Part shown: one piece after another, positions 1-8,550 of the stretch | Layout: each line of letters starts with the position of its first letter | How positions within the stretch are numbered: the stretch's first letter is position 1 | Source: Cellulomonas fimi | GTDB taxonomy: Bacteria; Actinomycetota; Actinomycetes; Actinomycetales; Cellulomonadaceae | Assembly (NCBI RefSeq): GCF_028583725.1 | Contig: NZ_CP110680.1 | Span: 496,001 to 560,000 of the forward strand | DNA: 64,000 bases | Direction of reading: 5' to 3' | Made by a program: the position numbers and the translations under genes | Notes under the pieces: generated by a model | Seen by the model: the letters and a program-made list of their open reading frames with translations, nothing else | Database searches by the model: none | Told to the model about the DNA's origin: nothing

Positions 1-349
1 CGTCGGCCGGCTCCGCGACGGGCGCGGGCGCCTCGGGCGGAGCCGTCACGATGGAGAACGGCCGCTTCGCCGCCGCCGCCTCCTCCTCGCGCTTCTCCTC
101 GAACGCGTGGTACCCCTCGCGGGCCGCGTCGACCGCGCCCTTGCCCGCGACGACCGCCCCGTTCGCGAGCGCGACGCCCGTCTCCGCGGCGAACGCCACG
201 GCCTCGCCGCTGCGCGCCGTCAGCATCGACTTCGTCTCGTCGCTCACGGGGAGGAAGCCGATGCCCTTGCTGAGCCCGCGGTGCACGTCCCGCGCGAACC
301 CGTGCCGCTGCAGCCGGGCGTCGAGGTTCGAGCGCGTCTCGTCGGTCAT
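1..349 (-). CDS. hypothetical protein, C-terminus beyond the window edge
   Basis: The visible 116 residues begin MTDETRSNLDARLQRHGF. Residues 50-80 are Ala/Gly-rich, followed by a charged EEKREEEAAAAK stretch and a Pro-rich tail that runs off the left edge. The ATG at 347-349 is preceded by GGAGG at good spacing, which fixes the start. No domain is recognised and no membrane span is evident. It lies upstream of, and on the same strand as, the RDD gene's end. Confidence 0.6.
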   Translation of the reverse strand, partial: MTDETRSNLDARLQRHGFARDVHRGLSKGIGFLPVSDETKSMLTARSGEAVAFAAETGVALANGAVVAGKGAVDAAREGYHAFEEKREEEAAAAKRPFSIVTAPPEAPAPVAEPAD

Positions 350-437
350 GTCGCCTCCGTCGTCGTCCGTGGCCGCAGCCCACGGCTGCGTGCGGTCGTC
401 CGCGTCAATCTAGGCCACCGTCCGCGACGACGCCGCG

Positions 438-1448
438 TCACCGATCGACGCGCGGTGACAGGGGCACGTCCGTGGCGTCGTCACCGAACCCGAGCGCGCA
501 CAGCACCTCCGACGTCCCGTCGGCCTCCCCGGTGAGCTCGACGAGCGCGCCCGGTCCCGCGTCGTCGAACACGCTGCGAGGGATCGTCAGCTCCGGCACC
601 TGGGTCACGTCGTCCGCCCAGGCGGCACCGTCACGGAACGTGACCGTCGAGCGCCACGCCGCGTCACCGTCCGCCCCGACGACCGCCACGTCGAGCGTCG
701 TCCCGTCCGGTTCGGCGCCGGGGGCGAGCGTCCACGACAGCACGACCGGCGGACGCGCCGGCGACAGCCGCCGGACGCCGAGCCGCGTGACCCAGACGTC
801 CCCGGGCTCGCGTCCGGACAGGGTCGCGAGACCCGAGGCGTGGTCGGGGACGAGCGTGCACTCGACCCTCGTCTCGCCGCTCTCCGTCACGGCGGGCGCG
901 AGCACCAGGGCCCCGGCGGTGGCGGTCGCGACGCCGACGACCACCGGCACCGGCACGTCCACCCGGGCGCGCACGACCACCGTCCGCACGACCGAGTCGG
1001 CGAACGTCTGCCGCCGCGGGTGCCACAGCGGTCGCAGCCAGCCGACGAGCAGGATCCAGTCGAGCGCGTGCAGCAGGTCCCGCAGCACCGTGACCGGCAG
1101 CCCCGCGGGCGCACCGTCGCGCTCCCGGACCACGCGGACGCCGACCATCGCCTTGCCCGGCGTCATCCCGGTGAACGCCTGGAGCACCAGCAGCAGGACC
1201 ACCGCCGCGCACGTCCACCACGAGAACCGCCCGTCCGGTTCGATCACCGGCACCCCGGTCGGCGGCAGCACCGGCACCGGCCGGAACGGCACCGGCACGA
1301 ACGACCCCGTCGCGAGCCACGCGACCGCCGCGACGAGCAGCCCGTCCGCGACCGACGCGACGGCCCGCCGCCACCAGTGCGCGTTCCTCGGGCCCGCGGG
1401 ATCGCTCGGCGCGGAACCGGTCGTCGCCGTCGCCTCGGTCGTCGTCAC
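438..1448 (-). CDS. RDD family membrane protein
   Basis: 336 aa from a GTG start at 1448. After about 25 polar residues comes the RDD signature (WWRRAVASVADG), a membrane span (LLVAAVAWLATG), a second span (AAVVLLLVLQAF) and the typical GMTPGKAMVGVRVV segment. The C-terminal 140 residues are a soluble extension with no recognised fold. RDD proteins are integral membrane proteins of uncertain transport function. The gene starts 40 bp after the propeller gene's stop on the same strand, so the two are probably co-transcribed. A GTG further upstream in the same frame was rejected because it lies inside the propeller gene. Confidence 0.8.
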   Translation of the reverse strand: MTTTEATATTGSAPSDPAGPRNAHWWRRAVASVADGLLVAAVAWLATGSFVPVPFRPVPVLPPTGVPVIEPDGRFSWWTCAAVVLLLVLQAFTGMTPGKAMVGVRVVRERDGAPAGLPVTVLRDLLHALDWILLVGWLRPLWHPRRQTFADSVVRTVVVRARVDVPVPVVVGVATATAGALVLAPAVTESGETRVECTLVPDHASGLATLSGREPGDVWVTRLGVRRLSPARPPVVLSWTLAPGAEPDGTTLDVAVVGADGDAAWRSTVTFRDGAAWADDVTQVPELTIPRSVFDDAGPGALVELTGEADGTSEVLCALGFGDDATDVPLSPRVDR

Positions 1449-1488
1449 GCGCGGATCGTCCCACCGTCGATCCGGCGACGCGGGGCTT

Positions 1489-3111
1489 TCACGACGTCGT
1501 CGTCGTGCCGACCTCCAACCGCAGGATCCGCCCGTCCAGGAGCCCGACGGCGAGCCGTCCCGGTCCGCAGGGGGTGACGGAGAGAGGGACGACGGGTGAG
1601 CCGTGCACCTCGAGCTCGACGGCCTCGACCAGAGCGCCTGTCGTGGCGTCGGCGCGCACGAGCCACCCGTTGGAGGTCGTGAGCACGACGACGCCCTCCT
1701 CGTGCACGGCGTCCGTCGCGACTCCCGGCAGGTCCAGCGTCCAGCGAGCCGCGCCGTCGGGGTAGTCGCGTCGGACCGCGAACGGGCTGTGACTCCCGGA
1801 GCCCGCGTGGATCTCGCCGCAGTGGACGACGCCGGTACCGAGCTCGTCGTCGACGTAGACACCGGGACCACCGAACAGGTGGCGCTGCTCGGTCCCCTGC
1901 CAGTCGAGGGGGAAGAGCCGCTCCAGCACGGGCCCGCCCTCGGCGACGACGACGCGGGCGACCCACTTGTCGAGGTGGGGCTTCCTCGCGTCGGAGCCGA
2001 CCAGGACGACGGGGACCGGCGCGCCGGCGACGTCGAACCAGTGGTTGAACGGGTCGTACCCCGTCGTCGGCACGCGGCCGACGGTCCGTCCCGCCGGGTC
2101 GATCACCAGGCAGTCGGTCGAGGTTGCGTCCCGGGTCGCCGGTCGGAGCAGCGAGTACGGGCCGGTCGACCCGACGGCGACGGACGCGCTCTCGGGGACG
2201 ATCTCGCCGACGACGACGCCCGTCGCGTGGTCGACGACGTGGTGCTGGGACTCGCGGCGCAGGGGCCGGCCGTCGGCCCACGACGGCCGCAGCTCGACGG
2301 TCGTCGCGACGGTCGTCGCGTCGAGGGCCGTCAGCTGACAGCCCGTCCCCGTCGTCGTGATCCGCCACCTCGGGTCGTCCCCTCCGGTCGCGTCCCACCG
2401 CTCGGCGGCCACGCCCTCGCACGCCGCGACCACGGACCCGTCGGGGCATCCGGCGACGCTCCACACCGCGCGCCTCAAGGTCCACGTCCGTCCGGTCTCG
2501 GCGGCGAGGCGCTCCAGGGCGGCCCGGGCGTCCGCCCGGGCGGGCTCCGGGTAGACGAACGGCACCGCCTCTGCCTGGTGCCCCGACAGGTCCAGCTCGC
2601 GATCGCGGAGCTCGTGCCAGGGCGCCTGCACCTCGAAGGCGTCGCCCACCAGGTCCTTCCAGTCGGCGACGTCGTCGTCGGTCCACGGCGCCAGCACGAC
2701 GGCCAGCCGCTGGTCGTCCACCCAGCGGACCGTCCTCACCTGGCGCCCGTCACGGAACGGGCTGGTCCGTCGTGCCCGTTCGAGGTCGAGGAGGACGAGC
2801 TCGCCTTCGAAGCTGTAGCCGCCGTCGTAGGCGCCCGTCCCGACGGCGACAAGCGTGCCCGACGGGTGGATCGCGACGTCGTTGGCGGGCCGCCGGAGCG
2901 TCGCGAGCTGTCGGCACACGAGATCGGCGCGGCCGTAGACGCCGACCCGGGCGTGGGCACGTGACGCCGTGCCGGCGCCGAACCACTGGGAGTACGGCAG
3001 GTCGCCGGCCACGACGACGAAGTCGTACGCCGGGTCGTCGACGACGAGCGTCGGGTCGCCGATCTCGGCGAACGGCTGGTCGGCGAGCACATCGAGGCGG
3101 CGGAGAGGCAC
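1489..3111 (-). CDS. WD40/PQQ-like beta-propeller hypothetical protein
   Basis: 540 aa with repeated beta-strand blade patterns, for example DVAIHPSGTLVAVGTGAYDGG, VRTVRWVDDQRLAVVLAP and GCQLTALDATTVATTVEL, consistent with a beta-propeller. No signal peptide or catalytic motif is visible. Two in-frame GTG codons are possible starts (3129 and 3111). The one at 3111 is preceded by AGGA at 8 nt and was chosen. The function is not known. It precedes the RDD gene in a probable two-gene operon and lies just outside the left border of the integrated element. Confidence 0.75.
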   Translation of the reverse strand: MPLRRLDVLADQPFAEIGDPTLVVDDPAYDFVVVAGDLPYSQWFGAGTASRAHARVGVYGRADLVCRQLATLRRPANDVAIHPSGTLVAVGTGAYDGGYSFEGELVLLDLERARRTSPFRDGRQVRTVRWVDDQRLAVVLAPWTDDDVADWKDLVGDAFEVQAPWHELRDRELDLSGHQAEAVPFVYPEPARADARAALERLAAETGRTWTLRRAVWSVAGCPDGSVVAACEGVAAERWDATGGDDPRWRITTTGTGCQLTALDATTVATTVELRPSWADGRPLRRESQHHVVDHATGVVVGEIVPESASVAVGSTGPYSLLRPATRDATSTDCLVIDPAGRTVGRVPTTGYDPFNHWFDVAGAPVPVVLVGSDARKPHLDKWVARVVVAEGGPVLERLFPLDWQGTEQRHLFGGPGVYVDDELGTGVVHCGEIHAGSGSHSPFAVRRDYPDGAARWTLDLPGVATDAVHEEGVVVLTTSNGWLVRADATTGALVEAVELEVHGSPVVPLSVTPCGPGRLAVGLLDGRILRLEVGTTTTS

Positions 3112-3143
3112 GCGGCGATCCTGCCGCACGACTCGCGGACGAC

Positions 3144-3183
3144 GAAGGGCCCGCGCTGCACGGTGGCAGGTCGCGGGCCCTTC
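3144..3183 (-). terminator. hairpin terminator left behind with the displaced tRNA-Ser 3' end
   Basis: A perfect 12-bp stem (GAAGGGCCCGCG paired with CGCGGGCCCTTC) with a 16-nt loop. The same arrangement stands at 9868-9910 behind the intact tRNA-Ser. The duplication shows that both the chromosomal and the element copy of the tRNA terminator survive. This copy now sits beside the beta-propeller gene's start. Confidence 0.65.
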
Positions 3184-3187
3184 GGGC

Positions 3188-3243
3188 GGCGGAGGATGGG
3201 GGATTCGAACCCCCGAGGGCTTTCACCCAACACGCTTTCCAAG
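3188..3243 (-). repeat. left attachment site: tRNA-Ser 3' half remnant
   Basis: Matches 9915-9970 over 56 bp except for a 6-bp block in the tRNA variable arm (3220-3225 versus 9947-9952). It contains the T-arm, acceptor strand and anticodon arm of tRNA-Ser but breaks off beyond 3243, so it is not a functional tRNA gene. It is the original chromosomal 3' end displaced by integration. Confidence 0.85.
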
Positions 3244-3345
3244 TGGCCTGGAGGGGTCGCGGGCGGGTGCCGGTGGATGCGTTTGGGCTGGTCAGCGGCG
3301 TGCGCGGATAGGGGCGGCTTGGCGCGGCAGGTTCTGTCTCGAGAC

Positions 3346-3369
3346 AAACTGCTACCGAAACTGCTACCG
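3346..3369 (+). repeat. tandem 12-mer, candidate integrase arm-binding site (left)
   Basis: Two exact adjacent copies of AAACTGCTACCG, 103 bp inside the left core repeat. A matching pair with the same orientation lies at 9811-9834, 81 bp inside the right core. Placement at both ends of the element is what is expected of P and P' arm sites of a tyrosine integrase. The function is inferred. Confidence 0.6.
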
Positions 3370-3475
3370 GCGAGCGCCGCGTGCCGGCCCGGAAGTTGCT
3401 GCGTCAGGCCCCGGGGAATCAGAGCACAGCGACTTCGCAGCTGACTGCAGGCGCCGTGGGCGGCAGGCTTGGCGG

Positions 3476-4051
3476 ATGCTCCGCAAGATGCGCTTCGAGG
3501 GCCCGCCCTCCCGGTTCGACGAACTGGTCGACGCCGCTCGGGGAGCGGGGCTGGAACTCGATGACTACGCGATCGACACGACTGGCGCCTACGGCTGGCC
3601 GATGCTCGGCAACGGCTGGGCCGTCGTGGTCGCAGTAATCGACGACGACGAGTGGACGCCGGAGGACGTGGCTGCCGCACTCCGGGCCGCGCACGAGCGG
3701 ATGACTGGTACCTCTGGCGACTGGATCGTCGCCGGGGGTTCCTTTGTGTACTTGCCGGACGGGCTCGAACCCGAGTGGTATGACGAAGCTGGCCGGCTCG
3801 CCGAGGCGCTGCATGAGGCGGAACGCAGCGGCGATCGCGGGCGAATCCGAGTACTGCGCGAGGAGGTCGCAGCGGTCGTGACAGCGGCGCTTCCGCTGGG
3901 CGAACGGGCCTTCGCGCGGTTCCGCGACGGTGCCGGGCGGCTGGCGCGTTTCCCCGAGGAGTGGGGAGGGGCGATAGAGAGCTCGCGGGCTCCTCAGTAC
4001 CCAACGAGCAGCACACCAGCGAAGGGCAGGGGCAGTCGACGACTGGCGTAG
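3476..4051 (+). CDS. hypothetical protein of the integrated element
   Basis: 191 aa from the ATG at 3476. It has an acidic central part (VIDDDEWTPEDVAAALRAAHERM) and an amphipathic helical region (AGRLAEALHEAERSGDRGRIRVLREEV). No family is recognised. The last 19 codons overlap the convergent gene ending at 3994, and the C-terminal tail there looks low-complexity, so the true end or even the existence of the gene is less certain. No strong ribosome-binding site is visible. Confidence 0.5.
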   Translation: MLRKMRFEGPPSRFDELVDAARGAGLELDDYAIDTTGAYGWPMLGNGWAVVVAVIDDDEWTPEDVAAALRAAHERMTGTSGDWIVAGGSFVYLPDGLEPEWYDEAGRLAEALHEAERSGDRGRIRVLREEVAAVVTAALPLGERAFARFRDGAGRLARFPEEWGGAIESSRAPQYPTSSTPAKGRGSRRLA

Positions 4052-4548
4052 ACCGCGTCGAGCATCGCTCGTGCGTCGTCGTAGGCACGGACCTCCGAAG
4101 TGCGGCCACCCTCCCGCCCGCCGAAGCGATAGACCAGCGGCATCAATAGGACGAGGTACTGAGCGTTGACGATCAGGCTCGCGCGGATGACGTCCCGGTA
4201 GGCCGCGTTGTTCTGTGCACCGCGGCCGGCTTCGACCTCGAGAACGATGCCGAGTTCGTCGTGGACGCCATCGACCTCGTACGTGACTGTCGGCACGCCG
4301 TTCTCGCCGAAGAGCACGGGCCGCGCCACCTTCGCGTCACAGGACTTCGCGGTCTCCACCTGGAAACCCAGTCCCTGGAGGCCCGGCGCCAGCGCCGCAA
4401 GGACCTGATCGCTGGTCGCCTTCGAGCCGGGCTCAGCAGTCGAGATCGCTGCCTCGACCGCACGCACCACCTCGACGAGCGGTCGGATCCACGTTGGAGG
4501 CGTCGCGTTTCGAGGGAAGTACGTCCACGACGGCCAGGCGTTGAGCAC
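3994..4548 (-). CDS. hypothetical protein, possible PD-(D/E)XK nuclease-like fold
   Basis: 184 aa. The segment YEVDGVHDELGIVLEVEAGR, followed by a helix (AAYRDVIRASLIV) and strand (AQYLVLLMPLVYRF), resembles the core of restriction-endonuclease-like proteins (acidic residue, then ExE, then helix), but no lysine stands at the usual position. Reading upstream of the GTG at 4548, the frame stays protein-like (LRDAAAKLGA) to a TAG at 4582-4584, so an N-terminal part may have been lost. The nuclease idea is tentative; the gene itself is well supported by its composition. It is divergent from the TIGR02391 gene. Confidence 0.6.
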   Translation of the reverse strand: MLNAWPSWTYFPRNATPPTWIRPLVEVVRAVEAAISTAEPGSKATSDQVLAALAPGLQGLGFQVETAKSCDAKVARPVLFGENGVPTVTYEVDGVHDELGIVLEVEAGRGAQNNAAYRDVIRASLIVNAQYLVLLMPLVYRFGGREGGRTSEVRAYDDARAMLDAVYASRRLPLPFAGVLLVGY

Positions 4549-4595
4549 GGCCCCGAGCTTCGCAGCTGCGTCGCGGAGAAGCTAGGGCCGCTGGG

Positions 4596-4623
4596 GCGAC
4601 GGGCGACGGGCGACGGGCGACGG
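4596..4623 (+). repeat. four perfect tandem copies of the heptamer GCGACGG
   Basis: 28 bp of exact 7-mer repeats in the 120-bp gap between the divergent genes at 4548 and 4669. Such short tandem arrays vary in copy number by slippage and here would alter promoter spacing. No direct evidence of function. Confidence 0.8.
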
Positions 4624-4668
4624 CAGGAACGGCGCACGAGCGCCGCTTCCGCCCTCTATCGTCGGGCC

Positions 4669-5415
4669 ATGCGCGCGGAGAAGGCGATCGACGCCCTCGA
4701 GGGCCTCAAGACGGAAGCGACGACGTCCGCGGTGATGAGCGGGGGTGAGCACCTCACGGCATGGCAAGGCAAGGTGCGCGGGGTTCTCGTTGCTGCCCTC
4801 GGCAGGGATGATCACCTCGTCGAGAGGCTTGACGCCGTTCGCTACACGCTGGGCGCGTGGAGCACGAGCACGCCCGACTACCGCTTCGAGCAGGCGCGGC
4901 ACGGCGGCATCCGCAATGCGTGCGGAGTGATCGACGCCGCCATCTACCAACTGCGCCTGCGGGTCGACGACGAGGAGCCCGTCGACCTTCGGTCGTTCGA
5001 TCCAGAGCTATGGGAGCACGTGAAACGGCTCGTCGAGGATCAGGACTGGGGGAAGGTGGCGAGCCAGTCGGCGATCTTCCTCGAGGATCGTGTCCGCACG
5101 TGGGCCGGCGACCCGAAGACCGGCAAGGGCGACTCGTTGGTGGGCAAGGACTTGATGGGACGCGTCTTCGCTGACGAGAGCGACTGGCGTCTCGGGTCGC
5201 GAGCGGCGGAACGGGAGGGCTGGCGTGCACTGGCTACCGGCTTCGCCCAGGCACTGAGCAACGTCGACCGCCACAAGATCCAGAGGCGCGAGGATGCCCA
5301 GCGCTACGCCATCGGCGTGCTCGGTCTCGGCAGCCTCCTACTCACGCAGCTGCGCCACGAGCATGGGGAGCTGATCGAAGACATCCAGACCGGCGCGGAC
5401 GAAGGAGCCTCATAG
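4669..5415 (+). CDS. TIGR02391 (Ymh)-family protein, HEPN-like
   Basis: 248 aa from the ATG at 4669. The C-terminal half (about residues 110-240) shows the family pattern: an all-helical domain with IFLEDRVRTWAG, SLVGKDLMGRVF and a final helix VLGLGSLLLTQL. The place where relatives carry RNPxxH, the RNase motif, reads SNVDRH here: the His is kept and the Arg is lost. Family members occur in prophages and defence islands, with abortive-infection roles proposed. The gene stands alone between the divergent gene at 4548 and the remnant at 5678. Assignment by motif memory only. Confidence 0.65.
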   Translation: MRAEKAIDALEGLKTEATTSAVMSGGEHLTAWQGKVRGVLVAALGRDDHLVERLDAVRYTLGAWSTSTPDYRFEQARHGGIRNACGVIDAAIYQLRLRVDDEEPVDLRSFDPELWEHVKRLVEDQDWGKVASQSAIFLEDRVRTWAGDPKTGKGDSLVGKDLMGRVFADESDWRLGSRAAEREGWRALATGFAQALSNVDRHKIQRREDAQRYAIGVLGLGSLLLTQLRHEHGELIEDIQTGADEGAS

Positions 5416-5677
5416 CGCCGACTCTTCTTGCACGCCGTGCGGGGGCCGGTCGGCCGGTCGCTTCGTCGGTCCGAACAGCGTGCGCGCGAGGTGACGGCGC
5501 GCGGGCTCTGGTCCGCCCGTACCCGTGCGAGCAGCCGGGTCCAGGGCTGGTCGGAGGGTCGAGATCACCGTTCCCCGCCGACGCTCTCACTTGACCGCAG
5601 GATGTCCTTCGCCACGTGAGACCGGAGTGCTCGCCTGGCCAGCGTAAAAGGCGTGCCCGGTCGGCTGCGCGTGACCG

Positions 5678-6281
5678 TCAGTCGGTGCGCGGCGCCATCG
5701 CGTCGACCAGGGCCTCGAGGTCGGCAAGGTGGGCATCCACGTACTCCTGCTGGACCTCCAGCTCGACGGCTCGGTGGCGGGCCGTCCAGTCCGTCGCCTC
5801 TCGACAATGGAGGTCCGCGACGGCGACGCGGCGTTCCTCGGCGGCGCCAGCCTGTGACGACGGAGGGTTCCGGGCCGACACCGTCGACGAACGCCGCCAG
5901 CTGCTCCTGCAGGAATCGCTCCTGCGCTGCGCGGGGTGACCGATCCGCGAACCCGGCGTCAGCCATGCAGGACGCCCAGGCGGCATCAACGTCGGCGAGT
6001 CGACTGTCTTGGTCGATCGTCGCGAGGAAGTCCATGGCCTCCTGGCGCACGGTGACGAGGTAGGCGATGTCGTCCCCAATCGGTGTGTCCGCCGCGCTGG
6101 AGCAGCCACCTTCGCGCAGCACTGAGCCATCGTTGGGGTCTTCGCTGACGGCCACGCGCCGTCGTCGGGCCGCGAGCTGCTCGAGCAGATCCTCGCGACC
6201 AGCCACGCCGAGCCCACCGCGACCGAGACCTGGGCGACCTACCACCCTCGAGAGCTCGCGCCCGCGGTGCCGCCCGTTCAT
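5678..6281 (-). pseudogene. frameshifted secreted/lipoprotein-type gene remnant
   Basis: Two overlapping frames together read as one protein. The first gives CSSAADTPIGDD... then WASCMADAGFADRSPRAAQE. The second, one base shifted, gives AAEERRVAVADLHC... then LEALVDAMAPRTD and the stop at 5678. The pattern (WxxCMxxAG, later DxxCR and a helical tail) is that of a common actinobacterial secreted protein family of unknown function. The break lies near 5841-5858. No signal peptide or convincing start is seen, so the 5' end is also decayed or truncated; the 6281 limit is approximate. Confidence 0.5.
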
Positions 6282-6417
6282 CCACAGGAGCCGTGGGGAG
6301 CACCCCCTCCACAGTCGGCGGCGTATCGCTTGACCGCCGCCCAGCCACCGATCCCCGATGGACCGGTGCTGGGTCGCTGACGCACGTCACCCAACCCAAC
6401 CGAGAAGGAGAACCGTC

Positions 6418-6633
6418 GTGAGTGACATCGAGATCATCCAGACCCCGCGCGTGATGCTCAGCGTGGTCGAGGCCGCCAAGTGCCTGTCCGTCGGCCGCAC
6501 CACCATGTACGAGCTGATCCACAGCGGCGAGGTCGAGAGCGTGCACATCGGCCGGCTGCACCGCGTCCCCGCCGACTGCCTGCACGAGTTCGTCGAGCGG
6601 CGCCGCCGACAGCAGAGCGTCGGGGAGCCGTGA
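6418..6633 (+). CDS. excisionase-type helix-turn-helix protein
   Basis: 71 aa. The GTG at 6418 is preceded by AAGGAGAA. Residues 14-60 form the MerR-like HTH_17 of excisionases (LSVVEAAKCLSVGRTTMYEL, then IGRLHRVPADCLHEFV). It ends 4 bp before the integrase start, the usual xis-int arrangement. It probably binds the element ends and biases the integrase toward excision, and may also regulate the promoter in the 136-bp gap upstream. Confidence 0.85.
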   Translation: MSDIEIIQTPRVMLSVVEAAKCLSVGRTTMYELIHSGEVESVHIGRLHRVPADCLHEFVERRRRQQSVGEP

Positions 6634-6637
6634 CGCC

Positions 6638-7846
6638 ATGGGCACCCGAGCGGGCAACCAGCGGTCGTCGGTCTTCCAGGGGAACGACGGGCGCTGGTAC
6701 GGCTTCGTGTCGATGGGCATCCGGCCCGACGGCTCGCCGGACCGGCGCAAGCGCACCGGCGCGACGCGCGCCGAGGTGGTCCGCAAGGTTCGCGAGCTGG
6801 AGCGGCAGCGAACGGACCAGTCGGCGCTTCCGGCGGGCCTGTCGCCGCGGCTGGAGACGTGGCTCACGGAGTGGCTCCGGGCGACGGCGCTGCGCGTGCG
6901 GCCGAGCACCCTGTCCGGGTACACGGTCGACGTCTACCGGCACATCAACCCGACCATCGGCAGGCACCGCCTCGACGCGCTCCAGCCCGAGCACATCGAG
7001 CACCTGTACGCCGTCCTGCTGGCGAGCGGCCTCAACGCCGGAACCGCCCACCACGTCCGCCGGACTCTCAACAAGGCGCTCAACGACGCGGTCCGACGAC
7101 GGCGCCTCCCGCGCAACCCGGTGACCCTCGCCCACACGCCCCGCTACGACCCGCCCGACATCGAGCCGCTGACGGTCGACGAGGCCCGGCGCATCCTCGC
7201 GGCCGCGGAGGACGAGCCGAACGGCGTGGCGTTCATGCTCGCGATCTCGCTCGGGCTGCGGCGCGGGGAGGTGCTCGGGCTGTCGTGGGCCGACGTCGAC
7301 CTGGACGCCGGGCGGCTGCAGGTGCGGCGCCAGCTCGAGCGCCGGAACTGGCGGCACGGCTGCGCCGACCCGGACCGCTGCCTCGAGAAGCCGTCGCAGT
7401 GCCCGCAGCGCCGCGATGGCGGGCTCGTGCTGGCCGAGCTCAAGACCAAGCAGTCACGCCGGACGCTGCCCCTGCCGGAGCCGCTGCTCGTCGCGTTGCG
7501 CCAGCACCGGCGACGCCAACGAGAGGCGCGAACCCATGCCGGGACGCTGTGGCGGGACTGCGGGCTGGTCTTCACGACGGTGACCGGCCGTCCGGTCGCG
7601 CCGCGCGACCACTCGCTGCACTGGACGGCGTTCCTCGAAGGGCTCGGCATCCGGCCGGCGCGTCTGCACGACGCGCGGCACACGGCCGCGACGCTGCTGC
7701 TGGTCCAGGGCGTCGACCAGCGCGTGGTCATGAGCATGTTCGGCTGGACGTCGCCGGCGATGACGACGCGCTACCAGCACGTCGTGCCTGAGCTCGTCGA
7801 AGAGGCGAACCGGCGGATGGGCGAGTTGCTCTGGGGAACGCAGTGA
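6638..7846 (+). CDS. tyrosine recombinase / site-specific integrase
   Basis: 402 aa. An N-terminal AP2-like arm-binding domain (FQGNDGRWYGFVSMG, residues 13-50), then a SAM-like core-binding domain (70-170) and the catalytic domain (175-390). Catalytic residues visible: R208 (GLRRGEVLGL), H344 and R347 (LHDARHTAAT), W370 and Y379 (TTRYQH). A Cys-containing insertion (CADPDRCLEKPSQC, near 242-255) is common in actinobacterial integrases. It catalyses integration at the tRNA-Ser anticodon/T-arm region and, with the upstream Xis, excision. It is complete and probably active. Confidence 0.95.
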   Translation: MGTRAGNQRSSVFQGNDGRWYGFVSMGIRPDGSPDRRKRTGATRAEVVRKVRELERQRTDQSALPAGLSPRLETWLTEWLRATALRVRPSTLSGYTVDVYRHINPTIGRHRLDALQPEHIEHLYAVLLASGLNAGTAHHVRRTLNKALNDAVRRRRLPRNPVTLAHTPRYDPPDIEPLTVDEARRILAAAEDEPNGVAFMLAISLGLRRGEVLGLSWADVDLDAGRLQVRRQLERRNWRHGCADPDRCLEKPSQCPQRRDGGLVLAELKTKQSRRTLPLPEPLLVALRQHRRRQREARTHAGTLWRDCGLVFTTVTGRPVAPRDHSLHWTAFLEGLGIRPARLHDARHTAATLLLVQGVDQRVVMSMFGWTSPAMTTRYQHVVPELVEEANRRMGELLWGTQ

Positions 7847-7855
7847 CGCCACTCC

Positions 7856-8548
7856 CTAAGTGAGAGTTCGCTCTAGGACCTTCCGATCCCACCGCACCAG
7901 CTCGCCCCAGACTCGCGCCAGTTTGGTCTCCACACCCCATGGTGTCTCGCGCTGACTTCTATGCAGCGCGCGCGGCGTCCATATCGTGACGGTGGGCTGC
8001 GCGCTCTGGCTAAGCACGACCGCTCGCCTCGGATGGCTAGTAGCAGGCCGGCCGTGCGCAATGTCGCCGCGATCCGAACCAAGCGAGTCCATCTCACTTA
8101 GCCAGACAGGGTCAAAATCGCCCTCGACAAAGCCCAGCGGAAGAAACAAGGAGAATAGGTTGCTCCGCTTGATCCCATTGTTGGCGTCGATCTGGGACAC
8201 GTACCACCGCACTGCCTTGGCGACCGTGTCCGGCGAGACCGGACCGGCCTGCGAGGGTTTCTCGCCCCCACCGTTCTTGAAGGTCTGCCAGTGGTGACAC
8301 TCGATCAATGAGCCCAGCGGTTGACTCACATGCCCCGTGGCGGCGAACGCCGCGAGTCCCGCGTGCGCGGCATACCTGCCGACCTCCTCGAAGAAGTACT
8401 CGAAGGCAGCGTGAACCGCCACGAGGTAGAGATCGCCGTCCCGGAGGTCGCTGTCGCTCGGAGACGCGGACGGGGGGCGACCAAACGCCCGTCGTAGTTC
8501 AAGAACCCGCTCTGCTAGCGCTGCCACGGCGATAACGTGTCGAGGCAC
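7856..8548 (-). CDS. HEPN-domain protein (RiboL-PSP-HEPN-like), partner of DUF262
   Basis: 230 aa from a GTG at 8548, only 2 nt after the DUF262 stop codon, so translationally coupled. All-helical pattern, with AVHAAFEYFFEEVGRYA in the first half and the HEPN ribonuclease motif R160-x4-H165 (DRGDIAHG) intact. HEPN proteins of this kind are RNases that act as toxins or effectors in defence and toxin-antitoxin modules. The fold call rests on the RxxxxH motif and helical layout. The exact subfamily is inferred. Confidence 0.7.
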   Translation of the reverse strand: MPRHVIAVAALAERVLELRRAFGRPPSASPSDSDLRDGDLYLVAVHAAFEYFFEEVGRYAAHAGLAAFAATGHVSQPLGSLIECHHWQTFKNGGGEKPSQAGPVSPDTVAKAVRWYVSQIDANNGIKRSNLFSLFLPLGFVEGDFDPVWLSEMDSLGSDRGDIAHGRPATSHPRRAVVLSQSAQPTVTIWTPRALHRSQRETPWGVETKLARVWGELVRWDRKVLERTLT

Positions 8549-8550
8549 GG

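Noticed and set aside
3188..3243. A second tRNA-Ser gene
   Set aside because: Only the 3' half is present; D-arm and 5' acceptor strand are missing beyond 3243, so it is an attachment-site remnant.
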